Origin: Tenrec ecaudatus
Lineage: Eukaryota; Chordata; Mammalia; Afrosoricida; Tenrecidae
Reading direction: 5' to 3'
Assembly (NCBI RefSeq): GCF_050624435.1
Contig: NC_134537.1
Location: forward strand, 12,148,584-12,212,583
DNA: 64,000 nt
This document shows positions 22,900 to 34,884 of the stretch, one piece after another. The notes under the pieces are model-generated. The model was not told where the DNA came from and did no database searches. It worked only from the letters and a program-made list of their open reading frames with translations. The position numbers and the translations under genes were made by a program. How positions within the stretch are numbered: the stretch's first letter is position 1; each line of letters begins with the position of its first letter.

Positions 22900-25330
22900 C
22901 TAAGAAACAACTAAATCCTGCTGACCCCTAAAACGTCAAAGCCTGTTTTTTGTCTGTTGTGGTTATTTGGAAGCAGAATTTTGGGACCAACTCAGGGTAC
23001 GATTTGGGGACAAAAGATGACGGATTCCTTCAGTGTTGAGAGTTGCATGGCACCACCGGGCTCCCTGAGTGCCCTCAGCTTCCCTGGAATAAGCCAACAT
23101 ACCGCATCACATGGGTTGGCATTTACATAATGCTCATGGTGCGCTTGCCTCAGAACCTTGTCCAAAACCCCTTCCTACCTGTCAATTTCTATCAGAATTA
23201 GCATATTTTTTTCTTTAGAAACTTAGCAAAGAAGAAAAGAGGTGGCTATTGTTCGTGAGAAATATAGTTGGCTCTAAAATAATTAATGTTAAGAAGATTA
23301 ACAACCACAGAATTGCTTCTTGGAATAAGCTCCTCACACTCATGCCCTTGTTCTGAAGGTGTTTGACTAAGGTCCAGACAGAGAAAAAATGTCCCCAATT
23401 CAGCCTGTGCGTGCACGTGCATATTTGGGGCATTCCAGGGACCGGAGTGTATTGTCGTCCCTCCTAACTAGACATATGGCATTCATATTGTGACACATGT
23501 GGTCATACAAAGACTCTACGAATAGTGCTACCTTCCTCCGGGAATCTCTCTCCATCTTCTCCCATCTTTGTTGTTCCCTCCTCTCTTTAATACCCCAAGG
23601 CATCTATCCTTAGGACTTAAATCTCCATGATCAGAGCCATGCCAATTAGCCTTGATCTATCTTTCTAATTATTTCCTTATTTGGGAGTTTCTTTTCTTCC
23701 TTGATAGACTCAAGATGGAAGGCCTTCAGCCCTTCTTCTAGCTCCACCTCGAGACCAACACCCTCATGGTACAGGCTGGAAAACCCAAAGTCAATCAGGA
23801 AGTTCCCCAGAGACCCAGGGTGGCTTAACACACCTGTGAGAGGGACTCAGCCTCCTAACTTGTTACCCCGTGCTCTTTCAATTATGTCGGAACTACTGGT
23901 GCCAAACACAAAGTCAACTTTCAGCAACTACTTGCTGACCAATTAGGAAAGACCTTTAAAGACATTTGAAAGAAGATGGTGGGGTGGAATTCCAAACACT
24001 TGGATGTTTCGTGGTCCTGTAGAAAACCCTCCTGTAACACAGGTCCTGTAGAAAACCCTCCTGTAACACAGGTCCTGTAGAAAACCCTCCTGTAACACTC
24101 CTGTTCCTATGGAACAGCCAACGGAAGAACAGTGGTTCCAAGGGCCAGAGTGGTCACTTGCTTCAAATCCTGCTGGGAGCGCAAGCAACTAGAGATTAAA
24201 AGTTTTTCTTAATGTAGCAGCCTGGAGGTCATTTACAAGTGAGTCGAAAGTTTGATGGAGTGGACTAGGAGAGAGAGAGGATTGAGGACTATGGCATAAT
24301 GTTAAAGAATATCTTTGTCACGTCTGGCTGTCGCCCGAGGTGTCTAAGGGTCTAGTACGACAACAGAAGTACTGCAAGTCGGCGCCTTTGATAAACAGGC
24401 TTTTTTCCCTCACAGTTTAGCAGGCTAGAATTGGAAGTTGGAATCCCAAACACTAACTCGGGGGAAACTCTCCCTCTGTTGGCTCTGGAGGAAAGTCCTT
24501 GTTGCTTCAGCTGTTTTACAGACTCCGTGTGTCCTGGAGTCTGTCGTGGTCACCTCAGATAGCTAGTACTAAGGTATCTAGTTATCTCGCTGCAGTGTCT
24601 ATCTAGTTATCTGGTGCCACCAGAAGAGAAACAGACTTGCTATGACAAGAATATAGAAGTCGCAACGTTAGACAATTCTCTGCCACCTGTCACTTCCTGG
24701 TGGTTCACAGCATGTAGCCTATTTCCTTAACCGAGGAAGGCTCTGTCACAGTGTTGAACCCACAAGTTTAACCAGGTGTTACAAGAGCTTTGATTGACTT
24801 AAAGGTACCTGCACGTGTTCGCCCAATGTTTCAGAAAAATGAGAAAAAAATGACTGCTTTTCCATCACCCTCTATTCTAGGAATTTTTGAGGCTCCTCCG
24901 AGGGTTAGATTCTGATAGGAGCCTGTTGACTAAAACAGGAGTTTCTGTGGGGAGGGGTGTTAGGAATAAGAGTAAAGAAGCAGATTCTGTAGAAGGTTTT
25001 CAATATGAATTCTTATCCACAGCAAGGTCGCCTTTTGACTTCTGGGATCTATTACAATTTAAATTTCCTCTTAAATAAACACTTGTACCTGGAGTAGCTG
25101 AACCATAGTCAAAAGTATTTGCACACTGAAGATGGGGCTGGCGGCGGTGGTAGAGATGTTAAGTGGAACCTTGTGAATTCTGTAGATTGTGTTTCATTGG
25201 AAATGATCTCACATGTTTATTCCTTTTATTTGCGGAGAGCTAGCGATGTGGACTAAGTGGCTATTGGCTATTAAATCACACGTGTAATGGGCACATTAAA
25301 GCATATACTGTGCATTTGTATAGCACTTAG
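22900..25330. other. Intergenic single-copy DNA
   Basis: Apart from the 29-bp triplication at 24.0 kb, no feature is recognised. Confidence 0.65.
24013..24098 (+). repeat. 29-bp tandem repeat, three copies
   Basis: Nearly identical units of GGTCCTGTAGAAAACCCTCC plus TGTAACACA at 24,013, 24,042 and 24,071; the last unit is shortened by a base or two. Confidence 0.96.
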
Positions 25331-25520
25331 TCTACAAAGTGCTTTTATATACATTTGATTCCCCCAACCACAGTGCCAGACGAACAGGGCAGGGGTTATC
25401 ATTGCTGGTTTAAAACGATAGAAGTGAGGATAAGGGAATGTCAAAGACTAAGTCGGTGTCAGAACTCAGGCTTCCTGCCTCCAAATCCAGTACTATTTCA
25501 CCAAGGCATATGACCTCCCT
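25330..25520 (-). mobile_element. MIR/L2-type ancient repeat, antisense
   Basis: 'GCTTTTATATACATTTGATTCCCCC.. GGTGTCAGAACTCAGGCTTCCTGCCTCC' matches the antisense of old MIR/L2 3' sequences; I cannot separate the two by eye. Confidence 0.5.
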
Positions 25521-25564
25521 GAGATTTTTTATCTGTTACAATTCCAAGTCTCTAGGGCTAACTC

Positions 25565-25792
25565 AGGAGCCCTGGTGGCATAGTGGTTACCCATCAGGCT
25601 GCTAACCACCAGGTCAGATGTTCAAAATAACTCACCACTCCACAGGCAAAAGACAAGACTTTCTACTCCCACAAAGAGTTACAGTCTCAGAAAAGCTACT
25701 GGGGTAGTTCTACCCTGTCCTATAGGGCCACTCTGAGTCAGAATTAGCTCAGTGGTAGTGAGTTCGGTTCTGTTCGGTTTGGTTTGGTTTGG
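25565..25792 (+). mobile_element. AfroSINE with target-site duplication
   Basis: 'AGGAGCCCTGGTGGCATAGTGG.. TTTCTACTCCC.. CCTGTCCTATAGGG.. GTGGTAGTGAGTTCGG' and a (GGTTT)n tail. CTAACTCA is found at both edges. Confidence 0.93.
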
Positions 25793-26573
25793 AGGACTAA
25801 CTCAAACTACCACCTGGGTTTCTTCGTCCACAGCATAGGCCCACAGATCATGTGATGAGGAACTGGGGTTCTTCACTGATGACAAAGATCACGCCTCCCC
25901 TTCTGATTCATGTGTGATCAGTTGACGTGATGGGAAAGCAGCAAGAGTTCTTGGGAAAGGGAAATTGTCCTCCTCAATGTAATATGGATGCCCAGTCTGG
26001 AGCACAGAGCGGGATGAGCCAGATTTTTTCCTGGATTTACCCTCTTCTTTTCTCTGCACGCTCACAGAAAATAGGTCACTCTCCACACTTAAGCTTGGCA
26101 CATGCCTTCAGCACTCTGGACAGTTCAATCACTCAATACACACCACAAAAACAAAAACAAATCCAATCTCCTCCAATTCTCATCTAGTCCCAAATGGCTC
26201 ATTCAGTATTACAGATACTTAAGTCCCAACCGAAGCCAGCAAAAATGCAGCTCCCCACCCAGCCTCATCCTCTCAGAACTATGGGAAATACGTGAACTTG
26301 TATCCACACCGCAAATACGTTAGCCATTTTCCATTCCTGGGCAACAGATTAACAAGCCATTATCTTTGCATTATTAATCAGCAGCTACTTCCTAAGCACC
26401 CTTCTTTAACAGCAAGAACAACTCAAGACCACACCACCGCAGAGATGGCGTGGCCAATCCTCTAGTGTGCCAAATAGTTGGGGCTCAGTCTTTGACCACT
26501 GGTCAGAATCGAGGACAATAGGGTCTCATCATTTTCACTTCCCCAGTGACCTCGATCCTTCTACCAAAATTTT

Positions 26574-26719
26574 AAAAATCATTTTATTGGGGGTTCGTGC
26601 AACTCATCACAATCCATACATACGTCCATTGTGTCAAGCACATTTGTACATTTGTTGCCATCATCATTCTCAAAACATTTGCTTTCTGCTTGAGCCCTTG
26701 GTATTATATCCTCCCTTCT
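26574..26719 (-). mobile_element. Short L1 3'-end fragment
   Basis: Antisense L1 3' end (ATCATTTTATTGGGGG.. TTGCCATCATCATTCTC.. GAGCCCTTGGTAT) of only about 145 bp. The flanks ACCAAAATTTTA and ATCAAATTTTAT look like a degraded target-site duplication, so this is probably a complete, heavily truncated insertion. Confidence 0.8.
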
Positions 26720-26967
26720 ATCAAATTTTATCTCTTTTCTGAGTAGTATAATTCCATGTTCATTGTCCTTTGCACCAATCAGATATTTAACAATGAAAAT
26801 GTTTGGGCAGGATACCACTCAGAGACACCTGTCAGGATCATTACATATCTAAGAATGTTAGGTATCTCAGGAACAACCTTCTTTAAGGCCTGAAGTTTAA
26901 CCACATACCCAAGCCCAGGGGCATTTAATTCCACACTCTTATTATTATGGAAAGTCACCAGTCTCTC

Positions 26968-27110
26968 CACAAGAGAATGACGAAGTTGTCTGCTCTGGTA
27001 AGACTTACAGTCTCAGAAACCCAATAATAAACAGTTCTACTCTGTCCTATAGGGTCACAGTACCTCAGAGTCAACTTAATGGTAATGAATCGGAGTTGGT
27101 TTAAAGGTTA
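26968..27110 (+). mobile_element. AfroSINE 3' portion
   Basis: 'AAGACTTACAGTCTCAGAAACCC.. TTCTACTCTGTCCTATAGGGTC.. GAGTCAACTTAATGG' without the tRNA-like head. Confidence 0.8.
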
Positions 27111-27295
27111 CTTGTTCCATGAAATGGAAAGCCCAATCATACTATCAGCATCATAAAGAACTAACTCAGTTTCACTCAGATAGACCAACAACTCCATTGC
27201 TATCTCTTAGCACCAACTCAATCAGTCATCATCCCTTGACCCTGGGGACATCTCCACAATAGTAATGCGTGGAAAATCCAACCACCTTCTTGGTC

Positions 27296-27665
27296 GTGGT
27301 GTTGTTAGACACTGTCAAGTCAGTTCTACCTCATAGCAACCTAATGTGCACAGAACAAAACACTGCCTGGTCCTGTGCCGTCCTCACCATTGTTCCTATG
27401 TTTCCGCCCATTGTTGCAGCCATGGTGTCAATCCATCTTACGGAGGGTCTTCTTATCTGTTTGTTTTGTTTTTGCTGTCCCTCTTTTTTTTTATGAGACA
27501 TAATGTCCTTTTCCAGGGACTGGTCTCTCCTAACAACATGCCCAAAGTACATGAGATGAACTCTCGCCATTCTTGCTTCTAAGGAGCATTGGGTTGCTCT
27601 TTTGGAAGTCCCTGGCACTTTCAATATTCTTCGCCAGCACCGTCATTCACAAGCATTCTCGGTCC
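27296..27665 (-). mobile_element. RTE/BovB-like LINE 3' fragment, antisense
   Basis: 'GTTGTTAGACACTGTCAAGTCAG.. CTCATAGCAACC.. GAACAAAACACTGCCTGGTCC.. CAGGGACTGGTCTCTCCTAACAACATGCCC' is the 3' end of the same RTE family, antisense, about 370 bp. Confidence 0.83.
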
Positions 27666-28534
27666 TACTGGCATCTGTATAACATGCTTGCTGTTCCACC
27701 AGGCAGCCATGTCATACCAGCAGAACACGTAACAGTTTATAATCGTGGTTCTGTTTTTTCAGTTCCTCTAAGAAAGAGCTTAGTCATGTTTGCAATTTCA
27801 CCAATACCCCAGCCAGGCTATCTCTCAGCAACGGGAGCAATCCAGTCACATCATTTCCGCTTCATGATCCTTAGTCTCACTCCCCCTGAATCCCCACGCC
27901 TAAAACAATTCCCACAACTAGAACAAGATGAAGCAGTTCTTCTTAAAATTGTTCTACCTGCTGTTTCTATGACACTGTGACATCCCTGTTCTCCTTCCTC
28001 GTAGATGACAGCATCTCTGCGATGCTCAGGGCCTCTCCACCCCCACAGCCCTCCAGGTTTCAACACCAGTGTTCTCCTCCCACCATGGAGAGCAATTTTT
28101 ATCCAAATGAGTGTGGATTTTAGGAGCCATCGGCCTTAAGTCACTACTGAGCAGGAGACATTTGATTTCTTGTTAACCCAAGATGTGGCTAATTTCTACC
28201 TCTCAGTACCCACACTTTGGTCCTTGTGCCCCCTTACTCTCTTCCTCACATCCATTCCTGACGGTGGGAGAACCGCTCTAGCAGGCTCCATCAATAGCTG
28301 ATGCCATCCTCAGACAGGATCTGTTAAATTTATTCATTCATTTATTCAGCAAACGTTGGTTAAACATCTACACCATTCTCAGAACTGGAAGTTCAACAGT
28401 TAACCAAACAAAAGCCATACTTCCAAGAAGCAAACATTCTAGTCGACGGAGACTAAATCATAAGCATAAAAAACAATGTTAACTGATAGGTGGCGAAAAG
28501 CATACTGTTGAGAAATGGGGGGGGGTCACAGCAG

Positions 28535-29168
28535 AGACACAAAGCCCATCTGTAGACAATGGGACATCCCCTCACAGAGGGGTCGCAGGGAAGGGACGGG
28601 TCAACTAGGCCGCAGTAAAGCACTGATGAAACCCACAAGATTCCTCTGGTGGATCCTTGAGGCTTCCTCACCACCCTACCCCACCCCAACTATCATGACC
28701 CCAGTATTGCCTTTCACTATGGGCTAGACCAGAACATGGGCACAGGTACAGCTAAGAGATAAGAGCTTAGGACACATGGAATCCAGGAACAGGAATGGGA
28801 GAAGCAGTAACAGAAGGGGAAAGTGAGGAGTGGAGGGGAGGAAAGCGGAACCAATTGCAGTGATTGATACATAACCATACCCCACACTCCCTCCTCCAGA
28901 AAAACAGAACAACAGAAACCATGGTGGAAGGGAGACATTAGTCAATGTAAGATATGAGGACAAGAATAATTTATAATTTTCCAAAGGGTCACAAGTGTGG
29001 GTGGGGAGTAGGGAAAAAAGAGGAGCTCATACCCAAGGCCCAATAGAAAGTAAATGTCTAGAAAAGAACGATGTCAACATACGTATAAATATGCTTGATA
29101 CAATTGATGTATGGGTTGTTATAAGAGTTGTAAGAGCACCCAATAATGATCTCTTAATTTAAAAAAAA
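28535..29168 (+). mobile_element. L1 3'-end fragment, sense
   Basis: The + strand reads through blocks complementary to the antisense L1 copies: CATCTGTAGACAATGGGACAT, GGCTAGACCAGA, GAGGAGCTCATACCCAAGGC, then ACAATTGATGTATGGGTTGT.. CAATAATGATCTCTT and a short A tract near 29,160-29,168. It is more diverged than the young antisense copies and interrupts a longer ancient repeat. Confidence 0.8.
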
Positions 29169-30320
29169 GAGGATATGAAAATACACGAAGAGAGGTGAAA
29201 GGATGGGAACTAGTCAAGGACCCTGCCTGACACAGGGTGGTCTCGGGAAAGACTTCTGGAAAGAGCAGATATTCAAATGAGCCATCGGGCATATGTAAGC
29301 AGAGAAGAGAGACAGCAAGTTCAAAAACATGGAGGCAAATGTGTCCCCGGCATGCTCCAGAAATAGCCAGGACCTCTACGGGGCTGTACTGCCATGAGGC
29401 AGGGGAGAGAGCATGAGCTGAGCTCCGGGATGCAGAGAAGAGGAACACGTTAGAGCTAAAAAGACAGATTCTGGCTACACTTTCAAAGGATCCCTCTGAA
29501 TGCTGCATAATGTGTGGGTGGTGAGAGGTGTGAAAGAAGCTGGCAATAAGGCAAGGTAGGAGGATATGATGTCTGTCCAGGCAAGTGATCAGGGTGGTTT
29601 GAACTATAATAGCAATGGCTGAACGATTGGTGATACGTAATAAGTAGATAGTTAAACCTCAGGACTAAGCGCATTCAAATTCTCCGAGGACCGGAACATG
29701 AGGTCTGAGAGAGAATCATGGGAAATTCCAAAGGTTGCAAGGTGGTCATCTGACACACTGGAAGGATGACGCTTCAATATATTGGAATGAAACATCTCAG
29801 GGAGGCACACACTTAGGGGTGAAGAAATCATTAGTTAGTTTGTTTTTTTAATCATTGGTTTTATACATCAATCACTCATGCCACAGGAGTGATGTGTGAC
29901 AGCTCACAGAAGAATCTTGAAAGTAGGTGACAGGCCCAGGTGGGAGATATAAATTTGAATCCATACTTCAAATGTGTCTCCAAACTCTCCATGTTATCCC
30001 CAAAGCCTCGGCTTTTCCTTCCTGGGAAGGAAGGCTCTGTGAGCTGGGCAGAGGTGGTGGCTGAGGACCAGAGCTACATAGAAGTCCCCAAAGGTTTTAA
30101 AGCTGTGACTTGTTTGCTGCTAAAACAGTATCTTGCATAAGGGAAGGAGATGCTGAGGGAGACAGAGGTGTAAAAGAGAACCCCTGGATTTCTGTTTTAG
30201 GAAAATAGTTCTTCCATAGACCAAGATAAGAAACACAGTACCAGGAGAAGCTGGCTTTGGTTGGAGCAGAGATATTGGAGCAATGGAAGAGGGTAACTCT
30301 GAGATGCCTATTAAGCATTT

Positions 30321-30502
30321 AGGGGCTCTGGTGACCCGTGGGTTAACGCGTTGGGCTCTTAGTTTCAAGGCCAGTAGTTGGGACCCACTAGTCACCCCAT
30401 TGGAGATGGATGAGGTTTTCTGCTTCCATAAACCCAACAGGTCAGTTCTACTCAATCCTCCAGGGTCACAATGAGTCTGAATAAACCCAAGCACTGTGGG
30501 TA
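30321..30502 (+). mobile_element. AfroSINE, first of three in tandem
   Basis: 'AGGGGCTCTGGTGACCCGTGGG.. GTTGGGCTC.. GGACCCACTAG.. TTCTACTCAATCCTCCAGGGTC'. Two further AfroSINEs follow in the same orientation. Confidence 0.85.
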
Positions 30503-30508
30503 TAAAAC

Positions 30509-30701
30509 AATACCCCTGGTGGCCCAGTGGGTAAGGGCTCAGCTGTTAGCTGGAAGGTTTGATATTTGAACTCAGTAAGTACTCCATGGGAGAAAGATGT
30601 GGCCGCCTGTTGTACTGAAGGTGAACAGGCTTGGAAATCCCATGGAGCAGTTCTACTGGGTCTTGCAGGGACACTATGAGTCATAATTGATTTGGTTTGG
30701 G
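30509..30701 (+). mobile_element. AfroSINE, second of three in tandem
   Basis: 'ATACCCCTGGTGGCCCAGTGGG.. GGGAGAAAGATGTGG.. CTTGGAAATCCCATGGAGCAG.. ACACTATGAGTC'. Confidence 0.88.
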
Positions 30702-30713
30702 CATGGAGCATTC

Positions 30714-30938
30714 AGGAGCACAGGTGGCACCGTGGCTCAAGGGTTGTGTGTTCTGAAAGTGGTAAAAGATTGGTGGTCTTCATCTACCAACCATCTGGAG
30801 GAGGAAGAGGTGTCGGTCAGTTTCCGTCAGGATGTATAGCCGTGGAAAGCCTATGGGGCAGCTCTTCTCTATCCTATGGGCAGCTATGAATTGGAATCAC
30901 AGCCTTGGAAAGTCTATGGGGCGGTGGGTTTGGTTTTG
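30714..30938 (+). mobile_element. AfroSINE, third of three in tandem
   Basis: 'AGGAGCACAGGTGGCACCGTGG.. GGCAGCTCTTCTCTATCC.. GAATTGGAATCAC.. GGGTTTGGTTTTG'. The 'CCTTGGAAAGTCTATGGGGC' block appears twice, an internal partial duplication. Confidence 0.86.
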
Positions 30939-32939
30939 AAATGGAACATTCTGGAACGTACATCCAGAGGGGTTGGAATAGCTGGTGTGCATGGGAAAGG
31001 TCTATATCTGGGAGTCATCTAGACTGAAACGGTAATTAAGGCTATAGATAAAGTAAATGAGAGCCGCCCTAAAAAGCACGAGAAGATGCAATGGGATGAG
31101 GTGACATTTTTACCTACTAATCAGGGTCTGGAAAACTATAATGATCTGTTTGGCCACAAACTGTCTGGTTTACAGAGCCAAATGCTGCGTTAGTGGAGAA
31201 AGTCTTGCATTGGGTTCTTGAGTCTCCATGGGCTATAAGGTGATAAGGCTGTTTCCTGAGGCCCTTTGCAACTTCACAAATAAATGAATGCATTCAGATC
31301 GGTCCCTGCCTCTTTCGGGTCCCTGAGTCCCTCCAGTAATAGCCTGGGGTTCCAGAACTGTTCCAACCAGCAAGGTTGGGTGGAAATGGGAGAGCACTGG
31401 ATCTGAAATGGGGAGACTCAGAGATATGATTACTCAGTTCAATGAATATCTCTATAACCTAGAGCAAGCATAGTCCCCACAAACCACAAACGTTTCCTTA
31501 TATATAAAATGAAAAGTGAATGCCTTCTACCTACGCTGTAGACTTTCGGTTGGGATGAAAAGGGATCGTTATCTAGAGGCACTGCACTGATAGGAGGTAC
31601 TACGATTGTAGATAGATTTTAAGACTTGGATAATTCTTCTTGTGAATATCAATTATCTTTATAATGCACTCCACTCCAGCATACACCCATGATGGGCCCA
31701 TAATCAGGGAAATGTGTTCTTTTTCCTACTAAGAAGCATAGAAGTTGGTAGAAAGGACTCTCTATTCTGCCCCGACCATTGTAATCTCCTAGAGTCCTCC
31801 ATTTATTCCCTTATTCACACCCACCTCTGTATTGCAGCCCTGACGGTAGTACACCTCCAAGATCATAGGTCTTAATTAAAATTAAAAAAGATACTTCCTT
31901 CATTCCTAAAATCACAAATGTGACTCACCTGCTATTTGTTCCATCAGCTGTAGTTGATTTCTTCTCTTCTTAGACACTGCTGACTCAGTAGAGCTCAGAA
32001 ATCTTGCTTTTCTGGTCCACCAAGAGGAGATCTAGTGGGTCCTCTTATAGCCCCGAAACCCCAAACACAGGGTGAAGATCTGCAGAAGCTTGATTCTCAG
32101 AAACAGCTGTTTCACTGCAGCCCCCTAAGTGGCAGATATCTGAGGCTCTGGCCAGCGGCCCCCTGGCTCCTGAAAACAAAAAGGAGGGGTCCTAAAGAGA
32201 GTCCACCCAAACCTCTGAAGATTCAGAGCTTCTTTGGAGGGTAACTTAATAAGGACACTCTACCACTGGGCTCAAGGTTTAATCCCTAACATGTCCAATA
32301 CTTGCTCCACTTCCAAAATCCACCGCAAATTCCATTCAGGCTCTAGTGCTGTGGAAATAGGTCATGCCTACACCCAATCATGAAACCTTAACCTCTGCTC
32401 CACTGAGGCCCACTATTGCAGAGACTTCCAGGGCTGCTCAAAGGGTAGAACACCTTCAGTAACTTCACCTATGAACTTATCAGTCAAGCTATCACAAGAT
32501 CATATTTGCATCCTAGGAAGATCGGGTTAGTTACCGTTGGAGAATGGGTTAGAACGAGCTAACAAAGACAGTGGACACATGGGCCTTTGGGATAGCAGTG
32601 GCTGGATCAGTGAGGAGCCTGAAGCGATGTGGGTTGAAGGTACTAAGACAGCATAATCAACCACCCTGGAGGTCTGATTGGATAGGGAATGAAATTGAAA
32701 AGACACAGATATGACGTGCAGCTGCGGGGTGTGACAAAAATACACTGATTGCCGCCATTCACAGGTGAGGCTGAAGGTAGGTCGAGTTCTGGGACACTCA
32801 AGTGGAGATGCCAAATCTGTGCCCTGAGGGCATTAGGAGAGCTTGTGATAAGGATTAAAGAGCCCTCTCTATTGTGATACGAATTGAAGCCATAGGAATG
32901 GAGAAGCTGCTCTCCAAAGATGTGTCCGATAGAGTGAGG

Positions 32940-33135
32940 GCTGAGTATCTGTTCTACTATTTAGTAATTTTGTTCTCTTAGAAAAGCTAACTTTGCCTCT
33001 CTGGTTTCTCATTTATATAGCGGAGATAATGCCTCACAGGGTACAGTAATAAGTAATGTGATGGGGCAGGCAAATCGGTTAATTCAGAGTCTAGACCTTA
33101 ATGGACTCTCGGTAAATGCTAACTGCTGTCAGTGT
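32940..33135 (+). mobile_element. MIR SINE followed by (CTG)n
   Basis: 'TTTGCCTCTCTGGTTTCTCATTTATATAGCGGAGATAATGCCTC.. CTCGGTAAATGCTAACTG' is the MIR 3' half; a short (CTG) run follows at 33,136-33,155. Confidence 0.65.
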
Positions 33136-33289
33136 TGCTGCTGCTGCTGCTGCTATTAAGGATAAAAAGAGCATAACAGAGAATCATAAGATTAGTAATT
33201 CTGCATGAGGAAAGCTGAGAAAGAGAGCATGGAAACAAAGCAGGTTGCAAGTTAGAAAAACTAGAATGTGGCACAGTAGCCGGAGACAG

Positions 33290-33291
<2 letters not shown>

Positions 33292-33351
<60 letters not shown>
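33292..33351 (+). repeat. (GA)30 microsatellite
   Basis: 60 bp of perfect GA units in single-copy DNA upstream of SCN10A. Confidence 0.98.
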
Positions 33352-33355
<4 letters not shown>

Positions 33356-34582
33356 AAGAAGGAAGAAGTGGTCGCAACAGCAACATAAGAGCCTCCAGAA
33401 AAAAAAATCTGAGAATAGTTTCTTGGATTTTTCCACAAGGAAGTATCTGGTCTCCTGGATACATTTTAGGGACGTGATGGGGTCAGAGGTCATGCTGCAA
33501 GGACTGAGGTGGCAGGAGGCAATGAGCAGAAATAAATATTTTATGGAACCTGACTGGGAATGCGGCGAGAGAGGAGGGAAGATCTGAAGGGGCTGTGTAC
33601 CCAAGAAGTTTTAAAAGGTGAAGGTGACTTAGCATCTGTAAATGCAAGTAGGAAGAGGCCAGGATAAGAGGAAGGAGAGTTAAGTAAGGCGGAGAGAGGA
33701 TCAGAGCCAAAAGAGAGGAACTTGTTGGCCTTCACCAGAATGAGGGGTGACACTCGTCTGCCATAGCAGGAGATCAGAGACCAGAAGGATGACCATGCCC
33801 CTGCATTAGAGGTGAGGCACAGGAAGTTGAGAGACTCTCATTTTCCCCACAACATAGGAAGAACGGCCACTGGCTTACTGCAAGGGTAGACAGAACAAGC
33901 AGACAAGATGCGGTGTCTTTGAAATGTCAGACTAGGAGAAACTACTGACTAGCCAGCAGACACTGTGATTCCCAGGCAGGATTGATGTTCCCCAGGCCCA
34001 TCAGCAGCTCAGGTCTACACTGATCTACATTCACCTGGGTTTGGGTGATGGGACAAGAGGAACCACTGAGTATGGTTGAGATGTGGAGCAAAGAGTTCAG
34101 AGGAGAGAGCTGTACAATTTTGAGAAGGTACAAATGGAAGGTATCCATAGTTTGAAAATATCCAGGAATAAATGGTTGTGATCAGAAAGTAAGAAGTGGA
34201 TCGTGAGGCAATGACTTTGATGAATGAGGGAGAATGCCTCTAACTCGCAGAAATGAGGGGAGGGAGGAGGGCAATATGGTTAGATGCGCCATCTATCTAG
34301 GGGTGGCTGGGTGGGGCAGATCTACCAAAACCATGAAAGTGAAATGACTCAGCACTGCATGGGTGCAAACACGCAAGCTTGAGGTTCCTGGGGCGGGATG
34401 GAATCACAGCCTCCCCTGAAAACACTGCAAAGGAAGCGGGCTCCTGAGCAGCCTAAGTGAGCTAAAGGGGGAACTGGAGGCTGGGGATGGGAGAGCTGCT
34501 TAAAGGAGCGGGTTTAGAAGGGCTGAGAGGGAGAGGCCCCATGGGCAGACTGTTATCTCTCCGTGGTTTTATCCATTCTTAG

Positions 34583-34884
34583 AAGACTGTCCATCTTCCC
34601 TGAAGAATGAGAAGATGGAATTGCCCTTTGAGTCTCTGGAAACCACCAACTTCCGTCGGTTCACCCCGGAGTCACTGGTGGAGATTGAGAAGCAAATTGC
34701 CGCAGAGCAGGCAGCCAAGAAAGCGGGAGATAAGCGCCAGGAGAAGAAGGATGCAGAAGAGAAACCTCGGCCCCAGCTAGACTTGAAAGCCTGCAACCAG
34801 CTGCCCAAGTTCTACGGCGAGCTCCCGGTGGAGCTGGTAGGGGAGGCACTGGAGGACCTGGATCCCTACTACCGCACACACCGG
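34583..34884 (+). CDS. SCN10A: SCN10A (Nav1.8) first coding exon, with short 5'UTR
   Basis: Nav1.8 is the tetrodotoxin-resistant voltage-gated sodium channel alpha subunit of nociceptive sensory neurons, acting in the plasma membrane. The coding part is 34,615-34,884, exactly 90 codons, beginning MELPFESLETTNFRRF and ending LEDLDPYYRTHR directly before a GTAAGG donor. The blocks FRRFTPESLVEIEKQIA, EEKPRPQLDLKACNQLPKFYGE and LEDLDP match the Nav1.8 N-terminus as I know it much better than SCN5A, where the same positions are more divergent. The exon encodes the cytoplasmic N-terminal tail; no membrane segment is expected yet. The start has A at -3 and G at +4. A candidate acceptor (pyrimidine-rich run ending TTCTTAG at 34,582) lies 32 bases upstream, so a non-coding 5' exon probably exists elsewhere. 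Phase 0 at the 3' end. The protein reading continues into the intron only until a stop near 35,007, as expected for intronic read-through. Confidence 0.96.
34607..34780 (+). other. Overlapping out-of-frame upstream ORF at the SCN10A start
   Basis: An ATG at 34,607 lies 8 bases before the SCN10A start in another frame, with A at -3. It opens 57 codons ending at TAG 34,778-34,780, overlapping the channel reading frame. If the transcript includes these bases, scanning ribosomes would meet this ATG first and the uORF could lower Nav1.8 translation. The peptide resembles nothing I know. The ORF itself is visible; its use is inferred. Confidence 0.5.

Larger units (their letters stand above)
28320..31130 (+). 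repeat. Long ancient mammalian repeat, interrupted by L1 and three SINEs
   Basis: Pieces at 28,320-28,534, 29,170-30,320 and 30,940-31,130 recall a widespread old mammalian element by memory of its text ('..GCAAACATTCTAGT..', 'GGATCCCTCTGAATGCTGCA', 'CAGGGTGGTTTGAACT', 'CTCTGAGATGCCTATTAAGCATTTA', 'TATATCTGGGAGTCATC'). I cannot name the family with confidence. Confidence 0.5.
31130..34580. other. SCN10A upstream region
   Basis: Contains a MIR, a short (CTG) run and a (GA)30 tract, but no recognisable gene or CpG-island promoter. The SCN10A promoter or a 5' non-coding exon may lie here; no TATA or initiator could be singled out with confidence. Confidence 0.55.

Noticed and set aside
33119-33604. 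161-codon open frame on - with a long Leu-Ser repeat
   Set aside because: The repeat is the translated (GA)30 microsatellite; the flanks are not gene-like.
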